From: an uncultured Clostridia bacterium
GTDB taxonomy: Bacteria; Bacillota; Dehalobacteriia; UBA4068; JAAVYR01
Reading direction: 5' to 3'
NCBI GenBank assembly: GCA_946562005.1
Contig: CAMNVD010000021.1
Span: 1-15,663, forward strand
DNA: 15,663 nucleotides
The notes beneath the pieces are model-generated. The model did not search any database, had not been told where the DNA came from, and was given only the letters and a program-made list of their open reading frames with translations. Below, piece after piece: positions 15,201 to 15,663 of the stretch (its first letter is position 1; each line of letters begins with the position of its first letter). The position numbers and the translations under genes were made by a program.

Positions 15201-15663
15201 AGGCAAACCAAGAAATGGTATCCTCCACTTAAAGCCAAGTCCCAATGCTTATGGTATCTTGGCTGATGGTAATATGAAGCCTCGGACAGAACTGGTAGAA
15301 AATATTGCAGCCGGAAAAGTCAAGGCGTTGTTTACTATTGGGGATTTCTATCGTGCAGAAGAGCTAAGTGGTTTGGAATATCTGGCTGTTATGGACCATT
15401 ATCTCTCGCCGATGGCCAAAGAAGCGCAAGTGGTATTGCCTCTTGCTTTGCCTAGAGAAAATGTAGGGGTGTATACCAGTGCAGAAGGCAGAAAACAAAT
15501 GCTGTGGCCTGCTGTGGCACTGGGCCAAGAAGTGCCAAACTGGCAAATTCTGGCTGCCTTGACGCAAAAATTGGGTGATGAGAGTCCATATGCTTGTTTT
15601 GACCAATTGCAAAAAGACGTTAGCGCAATACAACCAGAGAAAAGCGGTTGTCATAAGTGTGCT
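12289..15663 (+). CDS. stnC: Electron-bifurcating transhydrogenase subunit C, NuoG-GltD fusion (3' end outside window)
   Basis: An open frame of 1125 codons with no stop; the 3' end lies beyond the window. Start ATG 12289, with AAGGGAG at 12272-12278. Domain order: plant-type [2Fe-2S] (C34, C45, C48, C62); GltD/Nfn-type Fe-S domain (C98, C102, C106, C112, C145, C149, C153); FAD domain with GAGPAS (198-203); pyridine nucleotide site GGGNTAMD (328-335) followed by YRRTKSEMP (352-360), whose paired Arg favours NADP(H); a cysteine motif C563, C566, C568, C574; two [4Fe-4S] ferredoxin motifs (C614-C624, C657-C667); the NuoG/molybdopterin-family cluster C694, C697, C701, C724; and a molybdopterin-oxidoreductase fold without a recognisable catalytic Cys or Sec. 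This matches StnC of Sporomusa ovata (NuoG-like plus NfnB-like). An electron-transfer subunit of a formate dehydrogenase is the main alternative. The visible sequence ends with CHKC (1121-1124). Confidence 0.82.
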   Translation, partial: MLKVNINGRELLAHEGDTILGVALANGIDIPNLCQDGRVETYGACGLCLVEVNGGGKLLRACATKVTDNMIISTETERVVAARKMALEMLLSDHEGDCRPPCRQACPGETDCQGYVGLIANGHYAEALELIKEDLPLPASIGRVCPHPCEAACRRKLVEEPIAIAWLKQFAADMDLGREHPFIPDVAESTGKRVALIGAGPASLTAAYFLAKAGHTVHIYEMMPQAGGMLRYGIPQYRLPKDVLDAEIAIIQAMGVEIFYNMKIGQDVTFDYLRNRYDAVFVGIGAWQSSALGCDGQELTGVIGGIDFLQDVAMERPVSLGKRVAIVGGGNTAMDACRTAVRMGAEEVYLIYRRTKSEMPAEPIELQEAEEEGVIFKLLVSPMEVLGENGKVTGIRLQKMELGEPDASGRRSPVAIPGAEEILAVDTVIAAIGQRVVPDGLDGLELTAKNTIVTDVDNFTTNLPGVFAGGDGINRGPDIAIAAIGHGKKAARSINAYLAGEDLTFTKPFLVERKNVTAEALAHIEKQSRAEMPHLAAEHRKENFREINEGFTEAAAIAEANRCLSCGCMSVFDCKLLEYANRYQVVPEKLSGGEVHHRREKDDHPFIERNIDKCVLCGLCVRVCEEAMGVNAIGLLNRGFETSVQPSFERKLADTECISCGQCVALCPTGALAVRQPGAKPVPLDTERIVESVCGYCSVGCKVQYHMKGNTIIKVVPAKDNFLCVKGRFGLNWQPVAERITEPLLAVDGELQETYYDDAFLAMTREMRAIQSAYGKESIAMSLSGKLTNEEIFLAKKVAKQLGMENQLYSSQAGSQGVAEIIGDPMPKSTFAELETTDLIVACGLDLLQEPATLVPKIRKAIARGAKLILVDDRNTLADQWAAAKYAPGDTVSFWYQVAKELLQAGGFSLPDGLRVELEKKLAKVTVGADAKAFAAEYLAAKNSMFLLGGAKVSDAAGKAIAAITAMARHLGKPRNGILHLKPSPNAYGILADGNMKPRTELVENIAAGKVKALFTIGDFYRAEELSGLEYLAVMDHYLSPMAKEAQVVLPLALPRENVGVYTSAEGRKQMLWPAVALGQEVPNWQILAALTQKLGDESPYACFDQLQKDVSAIQPEKSGCHKCA

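Noticed and set aside
12289..15663. A catalytic NAD-dependent formate dehydrogenase alpha subunit.
   Set aside because: No catalytic Cys or Sec with adjacent His is seen in the molybdopterin-type domain, and the GltD-like NADPH module points to StnC.

Overview
The window looks like chromosomal DNA from an anaerobic, endospore-forming member of the Bacillota. All eight spoIIIA genes are present in order, ribosome binding sites are strong GGAGG types, GTG and TTG starts are common, and the efp / CD1247-like / spoIIIA / asp23 / nusB order is typical of clostridia and Negativicutes. The three genes at the right end match the composition described for the Sporomusa-type electron-bifurcating transhydrogenase (StnABC). 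This makes a sporulating Negativicute (Sporomusaceae or a relative) the best guess. The lineage is an inference, since no rRNA or other marker is present.

Layout, all genes on the + strand. Positions 1-98 hold the last 20 codons of rplS (ribosomal protein bL19) and a strong terminator. Positions 118-1390 hold a promoter, efp (elongation factor P), a Cys/Asp-rich zinc-ribbon protein of the CD1247 type, and a second strong terminator. Positions 1424-6804 hold a sigma-E-like promoter and spoIIIAA-AH, which build the channel between mother cell and forespore. Positions 6805-8469 hold a 192-nt regulatory gap with a perfect 17-bp palindrome over a promoter, then asp23, a GC-rich hairpin, amaP and a DUF2273 gene; this is an envelope-associated Asp23 module. 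Positions 8519-9897 hold nusB overlapping a divergent TsaD/Kae1-family paralog. Positions 9998-15663 hold stnA (NuoE-like), stnB (NuoF-like) and stnC, a large fusion of NuoG-like and GltD-like parts that runs off the right edge without a stop in 1125 codons.

The proposed role of the last cluster is to link NADH, NADPH and ferredoxin pools. StnA and StnB carry the NADH/FMN bifurcating core, and StnC carries an NADPH-type nucleotide site plus an iron-sulfur chain. No hydrogenase H-cluster protein or catalytically competent formate dehydrogenase is visible in the window.

The most unexpected signal is not a gene. The tetranucleotide GATC occurs only twice in 15.7 kb by hand count, where about 60 are expected, while GTAC and CTAG (same composition) occur tens of times. 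No tRNA, rRNA, CRISPR array, insertion sequence or phage gene was seen. The longest stretch without a gene is 192 nt.
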